A stretch of DNA of 40,358 nucleotides from the IMG/VR virus record IMGVR_UViG_3300008117_000223, positions 1 to 40,358 of that record. The stretch is one strand, 5' to 3'. The stretch is from a virus. A model generated the notes under the pieces. That model was not told where the DNA came from, searched no databases, and saw only the letters and a program-made list of their open reading frames with translations. Made by a program: the position numbers and the translations under genes. Shown piece after piece: positions 32,340 through 39,078 of the stretch; the first letter of the stretch is position 1; every line of letters begins with the position of its first letter.

Positions 32340-33122
32340 ATGAAAAAAGTTTTAGGATTAGTAATGTTAGTAGTTGTATTAGCATCGTGTTCAAGAGTAG
32401 AACCAAATTATGAAGGTGTTCTAATGGAAAATTATGGTAGAAATGGTAAGTCTGATTTCAAGGTCGTGACTGGTAAACAAAACACAATGTGGGCTGGTGT
32501 TCAATTATACCAAGTTCCAATGTTTGAAACTAGTGGTGACTGTGATGGTGTTAAAGTTAACGCAAAAGACGCTGGTAAGTTTTTTGTAGACCCAGTTTAC
32601 CAATATCAACCAATTAGAGGTAAAGGTGTTGAAATCGTATTTAATTACAAACATTTTGGTGTTGCTGAACCAGAAGTAATGATGGACAACATTGAGAAAG
32701 GTATATTAAATAGAATAGTAGTTAACGCTTATCGTGAAGAAGCAAGGAATTATAGTACAGATTCACTTATGAATAACTTAAACTCTTTTGAATCTAAGGT
32801 ACAAGAAAGACTACGTGAAGAATTTGGTAAAAAATTCTTTGAACTTAAAGAAGTAACGTCTGGATTAACACCACCAGAATCTATGGAAAAAGCAATTGAA
32901 GCTAGAAACAACGCTATTCAAGAAGCTAATCGTGTTAAAAACGAGTTAGAAGTATCTAAGATGAAGTTGGAACAAGCTAAAATTGATGCTGAAGCTGATA
33001 GAATCAAATCTCAAGGTTTAACCAAAGAGGTGTTACAAGAAAAATGGATTAACGCTATCCGTTATAGTAATAACAAAGTTATTATCACTGATGGTAAAAC
33101 ACCAGTATTATTAAATAACTAA
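32340..33122 (+). CDS. SPFH/prohibitin-like lipoprotein
   Basis: 260 residues. Signal peptide with lipobox VLASC (Cys17 lipidated), then an SPFH-type beta domain (YEGVLMENYGRNGKSDF, VDPVYQYQPIRG) and a long helical C-half (KMKLEQAKIDAEADRIKSQ) as in prohibitin/HflC proteins. Such proteins form membrane cages that control proteases and lipid domains. A phage copy could protect the envelope or regulate lysis or superinfection; this is inference. Coupled to a small membrane gene (TAATG). Confidence 0.82.
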   Translation: MKKVLGLVMLVVVLASCSRVEPNYEGVLMENYGRNGKSDFKVVTGKQNTMWAGVQLYQVPMFETSGDCDGVKVNAKDAGKFFVDPVYQYQPIRGKGVEIVFNYKHFGVAEPEVMMDNIEKGILNRIVVNAYREEARNYSTDSLMNNLNSFESKVQERLREEFGKKFFELKEVTSGLTPPESMEKAIEARNNAIQEANRVKNELEVSKMKLEQAKIDAEADRIKSQGLTKEVLQEKWINAIRYSNNKVIITDGKTPVLLNN

Positions 33123-33301
33123 TGAGAAAAATAATATTAAAAATACTAGCTTTGGTGGTACTGAACCTAGTATTTATATGGGGACATCATATTTTATTTC
33201 AATCACCATATCCATTTTTAGTGTTCTTATCACTATTAACACATTTGGTGATTCTCATAACGATGCCAGTTGAGAAGATGTTCAAAAAAGAGGGTGAATA
33301 A
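33122..33301 (+). CDS. Small membrane protein, 59 aa
   Basis: Starts on the last base of the SPFH gene stop. Two hydrophobic helices (LALVVLNLVFIW; FLSLLTHLVILITM) and a basic tail EKMFKKEGE. Probably works with the SPFH lipoprotein, given the coupling. Its stop codon is inside the following terminator. Confidence 0.65.
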   Translation: MRKIILKILALVVLNLVFIWGHHILFQSPYPFLVFLSLLTHLVILITMPVEKMFKKEGE

Positions 33302-33313
33302 CCCTCTTTTTTT
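33284..33313 (+). terminator. Rho-independent terminator
   Basis: AAAAAAGAGGGT pairs with ACCCTCTTTTTT; the stop codon of the previous gene is in the loop. Confidence 0.9.
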
Positions 33314-33315
33314 AT

Positions 33316-33346
33316 TTGCATATGTCAAAAACATTATTTACATTTG
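33316..33346 (+). promoter_or_regulatory. Host-type promoter TTG-N20-TACATTTG
   Basis: TTG at 33316-33318 and TACATTTG at 33339-33346, directly after the terminator. Confidence 0.8.
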
Positions 33347-33369
33347 TATTATAATTAAAAATAATAGTC

Positions 33370-33597
33370 ATGGAAACATATTTCAACAACAGAGTATTGA
33401 ACAAAGATTTAAAAGAAATCATCGCTAACAATGAAAACTATGAATTTTCATTAGGTACCGTAGGTGGTAACTCAATTGAAGTTTATGATAAGCTTACTCA
33501 AGCACAAGGAAGTTATCTTTATGGTAAAAACATTAAACATAGAGATGAAGATTACACAAATTTATTAGATATAATCGAATTTAAATTGGTTAATTAA
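33370..33597 (+). CDS. Hypothetical protein, 75 aa
   Basis: Starts METYFNNRVLNKDLKEI; beta-rich C-half (NSIEVYDKLTQAQGSY). No known motif. Monocistronic between two promoters. Confidence 0.6.
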   Translation: METYFNNRVLNKDLKEIIANNENYEFSLGTVGGNSIEVYDKLTQAQGSYLYGKNIKHRDEDYTNLLDIIEFKLVN

Positions 33598-33616
33598 AAA
33601 ATTATTATTACATTTA
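33586..33616 (+). promoter_or_regulatory. Host-type promoter TTG-N20-TACATTTA (leaderless, drives only a stub)
   Basis: TTG at 33586-33588 and TACATTTA at 33609-33616, four bases before the stub ATG. The original gene promoter has survived although its coding part is cut off. Confidence 0.55.
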
Positions 33617-33620
33617 TCCT

Positions 33621-33785
33621 ATGAATATATTTGTTTTAGATACTGACCCAAGAACATGTGCTGTTTATCACAATGACAAGCACGTTGTTAAGATGATACT
33701 TGAAACTTTTACAAAGTTCTATATATTTATTATTAAAAAGATATGGAAACTTGTAAAATTTGTAATGAAGAGTTCAACTCATTAA
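33621..33785 (+). pseudogene. N-terminal stub of a glycosylase-like gene before a zinc-finger endonuclease
   Basis: 54 codons. The first 29 (MNIFVLDTDPRTCAVYH, DKHVVKMILET) match the complete gene at 36697 (MNIFVLDLDPKKCAQYH, DKHSTKMCVEY). Similarity stops at ILET, and the ATATTTAT element begins about 13 nt later. The frame then runs through the start of the endonuclease gene. Unlike the other loci, the complete copy is about 2 kb beyond the endonuclease. Confidence 0.75.
33721..33740 (+). promoter_or_regulatory. ATATTTAT-type element before homing endonuclease gene
   Basis: ATATATTTATTATTAAAAAG, two bases before the ATG at 33743. It is embedded in the read-through frame of the stub. Confidence 0.5.
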
Positions 33786-34711
33786 AAGGGTTAACAACGC
33801 ATGTTAATGCTAAACATTTTTTAAATGGTAGAGAATACTATGACAAATACCTAAAAAAAGAAGGTGAAGGTATATGTAGTGTTTGTGGTAATGAAACTAC
33901 TTATAGAAATGCTGGTACTGGATATTTAAAAAGTTGTTCAGTAGAATGTCGAAATAATGATAAAACCATTAAACGTGATTACTGGAAAGGTAAAGCCCAA
34001 ACAAAAGAACATATTTCAAAACGAATCTTAAACACCAACCAAGAAAATAAACAAAAAAATTGGGAGAATTCTAATATGTTAAAATATGGTGTAACAAATC
34101 CTAGTTTGTTAGATTTAGTTAAAGATAAAATTAGTGCAGCTAATAAAGGTAAAATTGTTGATAGGGATTCGGAATGGCAAACTAAAATCATTGATTCGAA
34201 AAGAAAAAATGGTACATTAAAACATTCTGAAGAAACTAAACTTAAAATAGGTAGTAGCCTTAATAAATATCATTCAACCAATTTAGATAGGGGAAAATAT
34301 ATTTCTAAATTAAATAATATTAGTCATTTCTGTGGTTGGTACAATGGATTGTATTTTAGAAGTTCATTAGAGTTAGCTTTTTTACATAGAAATAAAGAAG
34401 TGACATATAAAACTTGTGAGAATAACAAATATAAAATTATCTATGAGAAAGATGGTAAACAAAAAGTTTATTATCCAGATTACACTGATGGTGAATTTAT
34501 ATATGAGATTAAACCTAATAATTTATTAAAATATAAAGATAATGATTTAAAAATTTCTAAAGGTATTGAAATTTATGGTGATAAATTTAAAGTAATAACT
34601 GAAATTGCTGCACCTTATTTAGAAAAAAATGAAATTTTAAAATTAATTGAAAGTGGTATTGTTAGCGTTAACGAAAAATCATTAAAAATATTGGAAAAAT
34701 ATAAACATTAA
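33743..34711 (+). CDS. Zinc-finger PD-(D/E)XK homing endonuclease
   Basis: 322 residues. C2H2 finger at C4, C7, H20, H25; a second four-Cys site at C45, C48, C65, C69. The middle (KISAANKGK, HSEETKLKIGSSLNK) resembles NUMOD3 DNA-binding repeats. The C-terminal nuclease has SSLELAFL (Glu), YYPDYTDGEFIYEIKP (Asp and ExK), the PD-(D/E)XK order. No GIY-YIG or LAGLIDADG motif, so this is the third endonuclease class in the window. Placed after a gene stub like the other four. Confidence 0.82.
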   Translation: METCKICNEEFNSLKGLTTHVNAKHFLNGREYYDKYLKKEGEGICSVCGNETTYRNAGTGYLKSCSVECRNNDKTIKRDYWKGKAQTKEHISKRILNTNQENKQKNWENSNMLKYGVTNPSLLDLVKDKISAANKGKIVDRDSEWQTKIIDSKRKNGTLKHSEETKLKIGSSLNKYHSTNLDRGKYISKLNNISHFCGWYNGLYFRSSLELAFLHRNKEVTYKTCENNKYKIIYEKDGKQKVYYPDYTDGEFIYEIKPNNLLKYKDNDLKISKGIEIYGDKFKVITEIAAPYLEKNEILKLIESGIVSVNEKSLKILEKYKH

Positions 34712-34712
34712 T

Positions 34713-34743
34713 TTGTTTAATTGAAATATTATACATACCTTTG
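34713..34743 (+). promoter_or_regulatory. Host-type promoter TTG-N20-TACCTTTG
   Basis: TTG at 34713-34715 and TACCTTTG at 34736-34743, immediately after the endonuclease stop. Confidence 0.75.
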
Positions 34744-34768
34744 TATTATAAATTAAAAATTAAATAAG

Positions 34769-34951
34769 ATGATAAAACTATTAATTCCTATTATAATATG
34801 GGTTATATTGATAATAGGTGAAATTAAATGTGTATATAAAGCTTTTAGTTGTAACTGGGAACCAATAGGTAAAGCTGAAATATTATACACGGGTAGTGCT
34901 GTTACTGGTTTAGGTGTAATAGTAGGTTATATAAATATTAACGATAAATAG
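34769..34951 (+). CDS. Small membrane protein, 60 aa
   Basis: N-terminal helix (LLIPIIIWVILIIGEI) and a second Gly-rich helix (GSAVTGLGVIVGYI), with NWEPIGKAEILY between. Pattern familiar from Bacteroidota phages, function unknown. Confidence 0.65.
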   Translation: MIKLLIPIIIWVILIIGEIKCVYKAFSCNWEPIGKAEILYTGSAVTGLGVIVGYININDK

Positions 34952-34958
34952 ATTTAAA

Positions 34959-35189
34959 ATGAATGTGCAAGATGAATTAATAAAAATACACCATAAATGG
35001 GGTACAAGTGAAATGGCAAATTATAAAATACAATTATTATTTGATAAAGCAATAAAAGATACAAAAGCAAATGAGTTATTGCAAATGTTAAATAAATGTG
35101 TAAATACATTAGAAGATGTTTATAATTGTGATGTAACAGAAGTAAAACAATTAATTGAAAGTATTAATGAGAGTAAAGAGAAAAATTAG
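34959..35189 (+). CDS. Hypothetical protein, 76 aa
   Basis: Helical, starts MNVQDELIKIHHKWGT, with VNTLEDVYNCDVTEVKQL. Ends in two consecutive TAG codons. A second open frame without a start codon overlaps its end. Confidence 0.6.
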   Translation: MNVQDELIKIHHKWGTSEMANYKIQLLFDKAIKDTKANELLQMLNKCVNTLEDVYNCDVTEVKQLIESINESKEKN

Positions 35190-35365
35190 TAGATAAATTT
35201 TACAAATCATTAAAAGAGAGTAAAGGTTATTACGATTTACCAAACGCACAATTATGTGCGTTAATAGCAGTAGATGAAATGATTGATTTATATAATACTA
35301 TTCAGTTTTTAAATGAAGTAAAACAAAAAATAGAAAACTATGAAAATAATATTGAAAAAATATAA
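35177..35365 (+). pseudogene. Open frame without a start codon (remnant or frameshift product)
   Basis: The frame is open from 35177 to the TAA at 35363-35365 and reads KLVDKFYKSLKESKG, then YYDLPNAQLCALIAVDEM, which looks like real protein. There is no ATG, GTG or TTG before the Met at its middle. It lies in the -1 frame relative to the gene at 34959, which ends in a run of five A, so ribosome slippage or a recent indel could explain it. Confidence 0.45.
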
Positions 35366-35504
35366 ACGTAAAACATTTTATAAAAAAGATTTAGAGATGG
35401 CTTTTAATGCTGGAAGACAAAGAAATTTCGATACTGGTGTTCAGACTTTCAATTCATTTGAAACTTGGTATAAAAACAAAAATAATAAAAACAAAAAAAA
35501 ATAA
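35340..35504 (+). CDS. Small basic protein, 54 aa
   Basis: Overlaps the preceding frame by 26 nt. Starts MKIILKKYKRKTFYKKD and has AFNAGRQRNFDTG and FETWYKNK, a small phage protein pattern in Bacteroidota. Ends in a Lys/Asn run. Function unknown. Confidence 0.6.
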   Translation: MKIILKKYKRKTFYKKDLEMAFNAGRQRNFDTGVQTFNSFETWYKNKNNKNKKK

Positions 35505-35506
35505 AA

Positions 35507-35932
35507 ATGGAAAAAAATAAAATTAATGAAATTAACTGGGAAAATGTTGGTTTTTTGTATGAACAACAAGGTCTTCATAGAGAAAAATTATTATATTTTT
35601 TAAATAAGATTGATTTTAATGATGGATTGTTACAAATACAGTTTTTAGCTCCTTGTATTAGAAAAATAATTTTGGATATATGTGATGTTTTATATATTGT
35701 TGATAAGAATGAAATCACTGATAAAAACCAACAATTTTATTTATCTAATAATATAAAAGATGATATTTTTGATAAAATAAATGTTAAAGAAATTACAAAG
35801 TTATTAAATGAGTTTGTAACCATATATCTACCTATATCAAAAAAATTTTTAAATAATATTGATTTTGAAGCAGAATTATTAGATTTATTCTGCGACAATT
35901 ATATCAGAAGTATTATAGTAAATACTAATTAA
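35507..35932 (+). CDS. Hypothetical protein, 141 aa
   Basis: Two bases after the previous gene. Helical, acidic, starts MEKNKINEINWENVGFLY. Extremely AT-rich. No family recognised. Confidence 0.6.
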   Translation: MEKNKINEINWENVGFLYEQQGLHREKLLYFLNKIDFNDGLLQIQFLAPCIRKIILDICDVLYIVDKNEITDKNQQFYLSNNIKDDIFDKINVKEITKLLNEFVTIYLPISKKFLNNIDFEAELLDLFCDNYIRSIIVNTN

Positions 35933-35940
35933 TAAAATAT

Positions 35941-36369
35941 ATGAAAGCAAGTGAATTAAGGATTGGAAATTATGTTATGGTTGAAAATGAATTACTTCCT
36001 AATTATAAAAATCAACCACTTATTATAACAAGTATTCAACAAAGAAATGATAGAGATTTTCCAAACAGTAAATCTGTTATTTCTTGTGATGTAGATAAAT
36101 ATAATAGTGTTAGCCAATTTGATGAATTTATTAGACCAATACCACTAACAGAAGAATGGTTATTAAAGTTTGGATTTAAAAAATGTGAAAATGGTTGGAA
36201 AACATTATCTATTTGCAATGATTGGACTTATTTATCATGGGAAAGATTAGTAGGTATTGAATTATCTGTAAATAAGCATTCTTGCATGTTACCAAATATT
36301 AAATATGTTCACCAACTTCAAAACTTGTTTTTTGCTTTAACTGGTGAAGAATTAATAATTAAAAACTAA
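35941..36369 (+). CDS. Conserved Bacteroidota phage protein, 142 aa
   Basis: Begins MKASELRIGNYVMVEN and contains IRPIPLTEEWLLKFGF and a final YVHQLQNLFFALTGEEL. These signatures recur in hypothetical proteins of Bacteroidota phages and prophages. Supports the host assignment; function unknown. Confidence 0.75.
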   Translation: MKASELRIGNYVMVENELLPNYKNQPLIITSIQQRNDRDFPNSKSVISCDVDKYNSVSQFDEFIRPIPLTEEWLLKFGFKKCENGWKTLSICNDWTYLSWERLVGIELSVNKHSCMLPNIKYVHQLQNLFFALTGEELIIKN

Positions 36370-36374
36370 AAATT

Positions 36375-36635
36375 ATGAAATTAAAAAATAAATTAAAATT
36401 AGCATTAGTGTTCATAATTATTATGGGTGCTTCGTTTATACCTGGAATGAATCCAGAATTATTTGGAGATTGGGAATGTAAAGGTGGTAAAATGTGTCGT
36501 CATATTGCTTGTGGATATGATACCCCACCGACAATACATTATGGTTTTAGACATATTATTTTTATAATAATGGGATTAACTTTTACAGTGATATCTATAA
36601 GTGAAATTATGAAGGATGAAGATAATCCAAAATAA
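36375..36635 (+). CDS. Membrane protein with two helices, 86 aa
   Basis: Helix 1 KLALVFIIIMGASFIPG, a Cys/His-containing exposed loop (WECKGGKMCRHIACGYD), helix 2 HIIFIIMGLTFTVISI. The loop could bind metal. Function unknown. Confidence 0.62.
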   Translation: MKLKNKLKLALVFIIIMGASFIPGMNPELFGDWECKGGKMCRHIACGYDTPPTIHYGFRHIIFIIMGLTFTVISISEIMKDEDNPK

Positions 36636-36646
36636 AAGTTAAAAAT

Positions 36647-36677
36647 TTGTTTTTTTAATTTATTATAATTACTTTTG
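36647..36677 (+). promoter_or_regulatory. Host-type promoter TTG-N20-TACTTTTG
   Basis: TTG at 36647-36649 and TACTTTTG at 36670-36677, spacer 20 nt; serves the complete glycosylase-like gene. Confidence 0.7.
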
Positions 36678-36696
36678 TATTATAAAATTAAAAATT

Positions 36697-37164
36697 ATGA
36701 ATATATTTGTGTTAGATTTAGACCCTAAGAAATGTGCTCAGTATCACGTAGACAAACATAGTACAAAAATGTGTGTGGAATACGCACAATTATTATGTGG
36801 CGTTCATCATATGGTAGAATCAACATATGATATACCTTATAAGTTATCACACAAAAATCACCCATGCGCTATTTGGGCTCGTGAGTGTTATGAGAATTAC
36901 ATTTGGTTATGTGATTTAGGTTTAGAGTTGTGCGCTGAATACACACATCGTTATGATAAACGACACAAATCTCAAGATGTTATTGAATGGTGTTTAATAC
37001 ATAAACCTAACATACCAGAGAAAGGTGATATTACTCCATTTGCTTTGGCTATGCCTATCGAATGTAAAGTAGGCGATGCAGTTGCATCATATAGAGAATA
37101 TTACAGACAAGAAAAGAAAGGCTTTGCCAACTGGAAAAATAGAGAAACTCCAGGTTGGTTTTAA
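36697..37164 (+). CDS. Pyrimidine-dimer-glycosylase-like protein, complete copy of the stub gene
   Basis: 155 residues starting MNIFVLDLDPKKCAQYH with DKHSTKMCVEYAQLLCG, HPCAIWARECYENYIWLC and FANWKNRETPGWF at the end. This pattern occurs in phage and Bacteroidota proteins often labelled pyrimidine dimer DNA glycosylase; I hold that label at moderate confidence. The stub at 33621 is a diverged first 29 codons of the same family. Confidence 0.65.
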   Translation: MNIFVLDLDPKKCAQYHVDKHSTKMCVEYAQLLCGVHHMVESTYDIPYKLSHKNHPCAIWARECYENYIWLCDLGLELCAEYTHRYDKRHKSQDVIEWCLIHKPNIPEKGDITPFALAMPIECKVGDAVASYREYYRQEKKGFANWKNRETPGWF

Positions 37165-37180
37165 ATTAAAATAAAATATA

Positions 37181-37393
37181 ATGGAAATAACAATTATTAT
37201 AATGACTATTTTTATTTGGATAGTGGTGGGTTTATGGATAAATCATAAACGTGAGTGGTATAGAGGTTATAATTTTGGAGGTTTTGAGGATGAACGAAGA
37301 CTTCATTGTGTAATGAATGTAATTTTATCACCAATATCATTAATTATTGCTTTTTTAAAAGAATTTTTAATAAATCCTTGGAATAACGATTAA
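37181..37393 (+). CDS. Membrane protein, 70 aa
   Basis: Helix 1 TIIIMTIFIWIVVGLWI, a positively charged and aromatic loop (HKREWYRGYNFGG), helix 2 VILSPISLIIAFL. Function unknown. Confidence 0.6.
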   Translation: MEITIIIMTIFIWIVVGLWINHKREWYRGYNFGGFEDERRLHCVMNVILSPISLIIAFLKEFLINPWNND

Positions 37394-37408
37394 TTATTCT
37401 TACATTTG
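37378..37408 (+). promoter_or_regulatory. Host-type promoter TTG-N20-TACATTTG
   Basis: TTG at 37378-37380 (inside the preceding gene) and TACATTTG at 37401-37408. Confidence 0.75.
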
Positions 37409-37427
37409 TATTATAAAATTAAAAGAT

Positions 37428-37694
37428 ATGAAAAAAGTTTTATTATTGGTAAGTTTAATTACACTTGTAAGTTGTAATGAACCTAATGTTACTAAAACAT
37501 CTACTGGTATTATTATAAATACAAATGGTAGCGATGTAGAAGAAATAACAATTGATGGTTGTCAATATATTGGGTATTTTCATGGTTCTAATTGTGATTG
37601 GGGAACACATAAAGGAACTTGTAACAATCCAATCCATCAAAAAAGTAAAGTAACTGTTGTAGATACAGTTGAGTATAAATTAATCAGAGAGTAA
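37428..37694 (+). CDS. Small lipoprotein, 88 aa
   Basis: Signal peptide with lipobox TLVSC, then a mature part with ITIDGCQYIGYF and WGTHKGTCNNPIH. The same core is in the interrupted gene at 38545, so the two are paralogues. Lipoproteins at the envelope may block superinfection; not shown here. Confidence 0.7.
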   Translation: MKKVLLLVSLITLVSCNEPNVTKTSTGIIINTNGSDVEEITIDGCQYIGYFHGSNCDWGTHKGTCNNPIHQKSKVTVVDTVEYKLIRE

Positions 37695-37696
37695 TT

Positions 37697-38080
37697 ATGG
37701 AAATCAATAATATGCTTATTTTATACGCTGTAAGAAACAGTAAAGGACAATATTTTCGTGCAAAAGGTTACGGAGGTGGTGGAGCAACTTGGGTTGATGA
37801 TATCAACAAAGCTAAAATCTATGGAAAAACTGGTGGTGCTAGAGGTACAATCACTTGGTTTGCAAATGCTTTTCCAGACTATCCAATACCAGATTTAATT
37901 AAGTTAACTGTGACTGGTATTGAAGTAATTGACGAAACAGCACGTGTTGAAAAAGCTAAACAAAAGAAGTTAGAAGAAAAAGCTAGACGTGAAAAACAAA
38001 GAGCTGAATATGCTATAAAAGAAGCTGAACGTAAACTAGCTGAAGCACAAGCAAAATTAAATAAATTAAAAAATAAATAA
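37697..38080 (+). CDS. Hypothetical phage protein, 127 aa
   Basis: N-half YAVRNSKGQYFRAKGYGGGG with WVDDINKAKIYGKTGGAR is a pattern known from many phage proteins; C-half is a long charged coiled coil (EKARREKQRAEYAIKEAE). The ATG at 37712 (MLILYAV) is an alternative start. Function unknown. Confidence 0.68.
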   Translation: MEINNMLILYAVRNSKGQYFRAKGYGGGGATWVDDINKAKIYGKTGGARGTITWFANAFPDYPIPDLIKLTVTGIEVIDETARVEKAKQKKLEEKARREKQRAEYAIKEAERKLAEAQAKLNKLKNK

Positions 38081-38082
38081 TT

Positions 38083-38391
38083 ATGAAAGTATTATTGTTA
38101 ATATTGGTTTTAGGTGGTTTAGTATCATGTATGGACCAAACTAGAAAAGAAAATGTTTATGTTTGCAATTGTGAACAACAAAAAGCTGCATCAAAGTTTG
38201 TAAGTGATAACATGAAAGCAGCTAATAACATGTCTGATGAAGAAATGGAAGATGTTATATCTCAATTGGAAAGAACTGGTGTTAAATTAAATTGCCCTAA
38301 AAAACGACTTAAAGTTGTAAGAAACGGTGAAGGATATATTAAAGATGTGTTGGGTCTGAAACCAGGTGAAACATCCTACGAAGAATATTAA
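38083..38391 (+). CDS. Lipoprotein, 102 aa
   Basis: Lipobox GLVSC after a short hydrophobic signal. Mature part starts MDQTRKENVYVCNCEQQ and is helical. Third small lipoprotein gene in this operon; function unknown. Confidence 0.65.
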   Translation: MKVLLLILVLGGLVSCMDQTRKENVYVCNCEQQKAASKFVSDNMKAANNMSDEEMEDVISQLERTGVKLNCPKKRLKVVRNGEGYIKDVLGLKPGETSYEEY

Positions 38392-38394
38392 GTT

Positions 38395-38532
38395 ATGAGT
38401 ACTTGGTTAATAGTTTTGTTAGTGATTATTGGAATAATAGTTTTGTTATTCATACTATCACGTAGTTTTAGAGGTGCTATTATGGATTCTATGGGAGACA
38501 TAATTGAAGCAATGATTGATGTGTTTGATTAA
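38395..38532 (+). CDS. Small membrane protein, 45 aa
   Basis: ATG three bases after the preceding stop. One strong helix (WLIVLLVIIGIIVLLFIL) then RSFRGAIMDSMGD and an acidic end. Spanin- or holin-like only in size; no specific evidence. Confidence 0.6.
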   Translation: MSTWLIVLLVIIGIIVLLFILSRSFRGAIMDSMGDIIEAMIDVFD

Positions 38533-38544
38533 AATTAAAATAAG

Positions 38545-38763
38545 ATGAAAAAAGTATTATTTATTATGGTATGTGCCATGGGTATGGTAGCATGTGGACC
38601 AAAACAACCAATTGAAGGGTCAAGTAAGAGTGGACAGATTGGTGATTATAACGTTATTACTATTGATGGTTGTGAATACCTAGAATATCGTGCTGGTGCT
38701 GGTGAAAGTAGAGTTTACTAGTTAACACACAAAGGAAATTGTAAGAATCATGGACATTTTTAA
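38545..38763 (+). pseudogene. Lipoprotein gene with an in-frame amber codon
   Basis: ATG at 38545; signal peptide and lipobox MVACG; then ITIDGCEYLEYRAG. A TAG at 38719-38721 interrupts the frame, but the codons after it read LTHKGNCKNHGHF, clearly parallel to THKGTCNNPIH in the intact paralogue at 37428. So the homologous frame continues to the TAA at 38761-38763. Either a nonsense mutation (58-residue truncated product) or amber read-through. Confidence 0.65.
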
Positions 38764-38771
38764 AGAAATAT

Positions 38772-38802
38772 TTGCAAATGTGAAAAATAGTTTATACATT
38801 TG
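38772..38802 (+). promoter_or_regulatory. Host-type promoter TTG-N20-TACATTTG for the tRNA-like cluster
   Basis: TTG at 38772-38774 and TACATTTG at 38795-38802, spacer 20 nt, about 40 nt before the first tRNA-like gene. A clear promoter with no protein gene behind it until 39500. Confidence 0.75.
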
Positions 38803-38843
38803 TAGAAGAATAAGGGGGTAACTAGTGTAAAAAAAGTTATGAT

Positions 38844-38963
38844 AGTTAGGTGGTGCAATTGGAAAACACATGGAGCTGTGAATGTATATGTCATTAACGC
38901 ATTCCGACAACGAAAAACTCGAAATGACATGTAGAGTTGAGGGTTCGAATCCCTTCCTAACTA
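38844..38963 (+). tRNA. tRNA-like gene 1 with a 69-nt structured segment in place of the anticodon arm
   Basis: Acceptor AGTTAGG (38844-38850) pairs with CCTAACT (38956-38962), discriminator A. D arm GTG/CAC around a loop with the conserved GG. T arm GAGGG-TTCGAAT-CCCTT (38939-38955). Between D and T arms lie 69 nt (normal class I about 23). They hold an 11-bp helix 38885-38895 with 38923-38933, plus GAATG 38880-38884 with CATTC 38900-38904 and AACTC 38916-38920 with GAGTT 38934-38938, an interlocked order. CTGTGAA at 38876-38882 could be an anticodon loop (GTG), but no matching 3' stem follows directly. No CCA encoded. Confidence 0.7.
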
Positions 38964-38964
38964 C

Positions 38965-39078
38965 ATTGGGTTCCGCTTAACCTCTCCCAGATATTTAGAT
39001 GCTGGTGACGGAGCGGTTCTCCCCTATAAGTTCGAACTAGCTAGGGACATCGGATAACCTAATAAGAATCCGATTTAT
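38965..39078 (+). ncRNA. Structured linker between tRNA-like genes 1 and 2
   Basis: No ORF and higher GC than the surroundings. Helices: GGTT 38969-38972 with AACC 38979-38982; CCGCTT in its loop (38973-38978) with GAGCGG 39011-39016, which makes a pseudoknot; CCCTA 39022-39026 with TAGGG 39042-39046; ATCGGAT 39049-39055 with ATCCGAT 39068-39074 just before tRNA 2. It may be part of the same processed transcript or a separate small RNA. Confidence 0.4.

Noticed and set aside
38965-39078. A further tRNA around the GTTCGAAC at 39030
   Set aside because: The flanks do not pair as a T stem and no acceptor stem is present.
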